DNA from: Bacteroidales bacterium
Lineage (GTDB): Bacteria > Bacteroidota > Bacteroidia > Bacteroidales > UBA932
Assembly: GCA_004556005.1 (NCBI GenBank)
Contig: SFJA01000014.1
Coordinates: 1-32,226, forward strand
Length of the DNA: 32,226 bases
Direction of reading: 5' to 3'
Below, one piece after another: positions 31,414-32,226 of this stretch. A model generated the notes under the pieces. It saw only the letters and a program-made list of their open reading frames with translations, had not been told where the DNA came from and did no database searches. Numbering within the stretch: position 1 is the stretch's first letter; every line of letters begins with the position of its first letter. A program made the position numbers and the translations under genes.

Positions 31414-32226
31414 ATGAAACGTAAACTTATACTTGCACTTCTCGCAGTGGCAGCAGTCTTTGTGTCCTGCGGTAATCCAGACCCGATTGACGATACGCAA
31501 TATCTGTCATTTGATGTGGCCCGGGCTTCCTATTATGGTGATTATTACGGCAATGGATGCAGCAATTACATCCTCAAGCTTGTCCATGGCCGATATGATG
31601 ACCAGCAGAATCTGGTTGGGCCGGGACTTGTGCTTTGCCTGGATCTCAATCTTCCGGCAAGCAACGTGCTCGGAATCAATAGCGGAACCTACAAGCCTCT
31701 GTACAGCGGGATGGCACCCGAGTACACTTTTGTAAGGGGAACCACTTCCGGTGCCGGTGAACTGGCGGGTTCTTACCTGCTCCGCTTCTACGGAAATGAG
31801 GAAAACGGTGAGGCTCACGAGATTACCGATGGCAAGATCAGGGTAGCCTATTCCGGCAATATGTTTGTGCTGGATGCTCTGCTTTTCATTGACGGAGTGC
31901 GTTACTCGATATCTTACAGGGGTGAACTCTACATATATGACGAGACCTTCCATGTGCCGACGGATCCTGTCCTTACTACGCTGAACTCGGCAGAGGCTGT
32001 GAACTACGGAAGGTATTATGATGGCGTTTATGCGGATATGTGGTTCATACGCCTGTATGACACATATTATGAGACTACGGGTGAAAGTGTTGAAATCGAA
32101 GTACTTACGCCAGTCGGCCTGACTACTCTTCCTTATGGAACGTATCCTGTAGTGGATGATCTTATTGATACCGGTTATGCGGTTTACGGCTGGATTGACG
32201 ACGATGAATATGTCCATGGTACCTGG
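31414..32226 (+). CDS. Lipoprotein with two YYGxYY-type modules, partial (runs off right edge)
   Basis: 271 codons are visible and no stop is reached. The start MKRKLILALL leads into a lipobox ending VFVSC (Cys19), so the protein is lipid-anchored. Two modules resemble each other: one begins SYYGDYYGNGCSNYILKL (about residue 39) and runs to a LGINSGTYKP-like end; the other begins NYGRYYDGVYADMWFIRLYD (about residue 195) and runs to LPYGTYPV. Both look like beta-sandwich units rich in Tyr and Asp. I have a recollection of such modules repeated in hypothetical lipoproteins of gut Bacteroidota, but know no function. The start is firm, because no other in-frame ATG lies nearby upstream. It follows tRNA-Ser by two bases and presumably shares its promoter. 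Confidence 0.85.
   Translation, partial: MKRKLILALLAVAAVFVSCGNPDPIDDTQYLSFDVARASYYGDYYGNGCSNYILKLVHGRYDDQQNLVGPGLVLCLDLNLPASNVLGINSGTYKPLYSGMAPEYTFVRGTTSGAGELAGSYLLRFYGNEENGEAHEITDGKIRVAYSGNMFVLDALLFIDGVRYSISYRGELYIYDETFHVPTDPVLTTLNSAEAVNYGRYYDGVYADMWFIRLYDTYYETTGESVEIEVLTPVGLTTLPYGTYPVVDDLIDTGYAVYGWIDDDEYVHGTW

Overview
This window looks like ordinary chromosome of a Bacteroidales bacterium (phylum Bacteroidota). The signs are a SusC/SusD pair, many lipoproteins with Bacteroidota-type lipoboxes, repeated TAnnTTTG -7 promoter boxes (several with a TTTG -33 box 19-23 bases upstream), no clear Shine-Dalgarno sequences, a long SecA of about 1,100 residues, and Bacteroidota-only families such as DUF4493. 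I cannot name a genus. I see no phage, insertion sequence, CRISPR array or rRNA.

Layout. 1-129: start of fabD, running off the left edge. 159-230: tRNA-Arg(CCG), then a hairpin and a canonical promoter for a DUF4493/DUF6359-like lipoprotein (455-1534). 1555-3646 (minus): tRNA-Gly(CCC), an intrinsic terminator, a UbiA-family prenyltransferase and a radical SAM protein. 3713-7702 (plus): secA and a bactofilin. 7676-11687 (minus): a three-gene operon of a dolichol-phosphate-mannose-synthase-like glycosyltransferase, a metallophosphoesterase and the Tex RNA-binding protein. 11879-21971 (minus): a five-gene operon of tricorn-like protease, SusC, SusD and two lipoproteins. 22034-23380 (plus): a two-domain glycosyltransferase. 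23365-28934 (minus): yicC, a Cys/His-repeat protein, a TonB-dependent receptor, a heavy-metal-associated (HMA) domain protein and glnS. 29005-29895 (minus): a XerC/D recombinase. 29945-31279 (plus): a clostripain-family lipoprotein. 31324-31411: tRNA-Ser(GGA), followed two bases later by a lipoprotein gene that runs off the right edge.

Two sets of genes look like functional systems. In the tricorn-SusCD operon an outer-membrane importer pair is joined to a secreted peptidase and to no carbohydrate-active enzyme, which suggests peptide rather than glycan uptake. In the second set, a Cys/His-rich exported protein, a TonB receptor and a periplasmic HMA protein look like a metal (possibly copper) acquisition or handling module, oddly sandwiched between yicC and glnS.

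The most unusual structure is at the level of transcripts. One lipoprotein start codon lies two bases past a tRNA 3' end. One start codon follows directly on the U-run of a terminator. Several promoters sit so close to the start codon that the mRNA should be leaderless or nearly so. At two places -7 boxes lie back to back, 12-13 bases apart. All of this is read by eye; family names not backed by a clear motif are marked as tentative.
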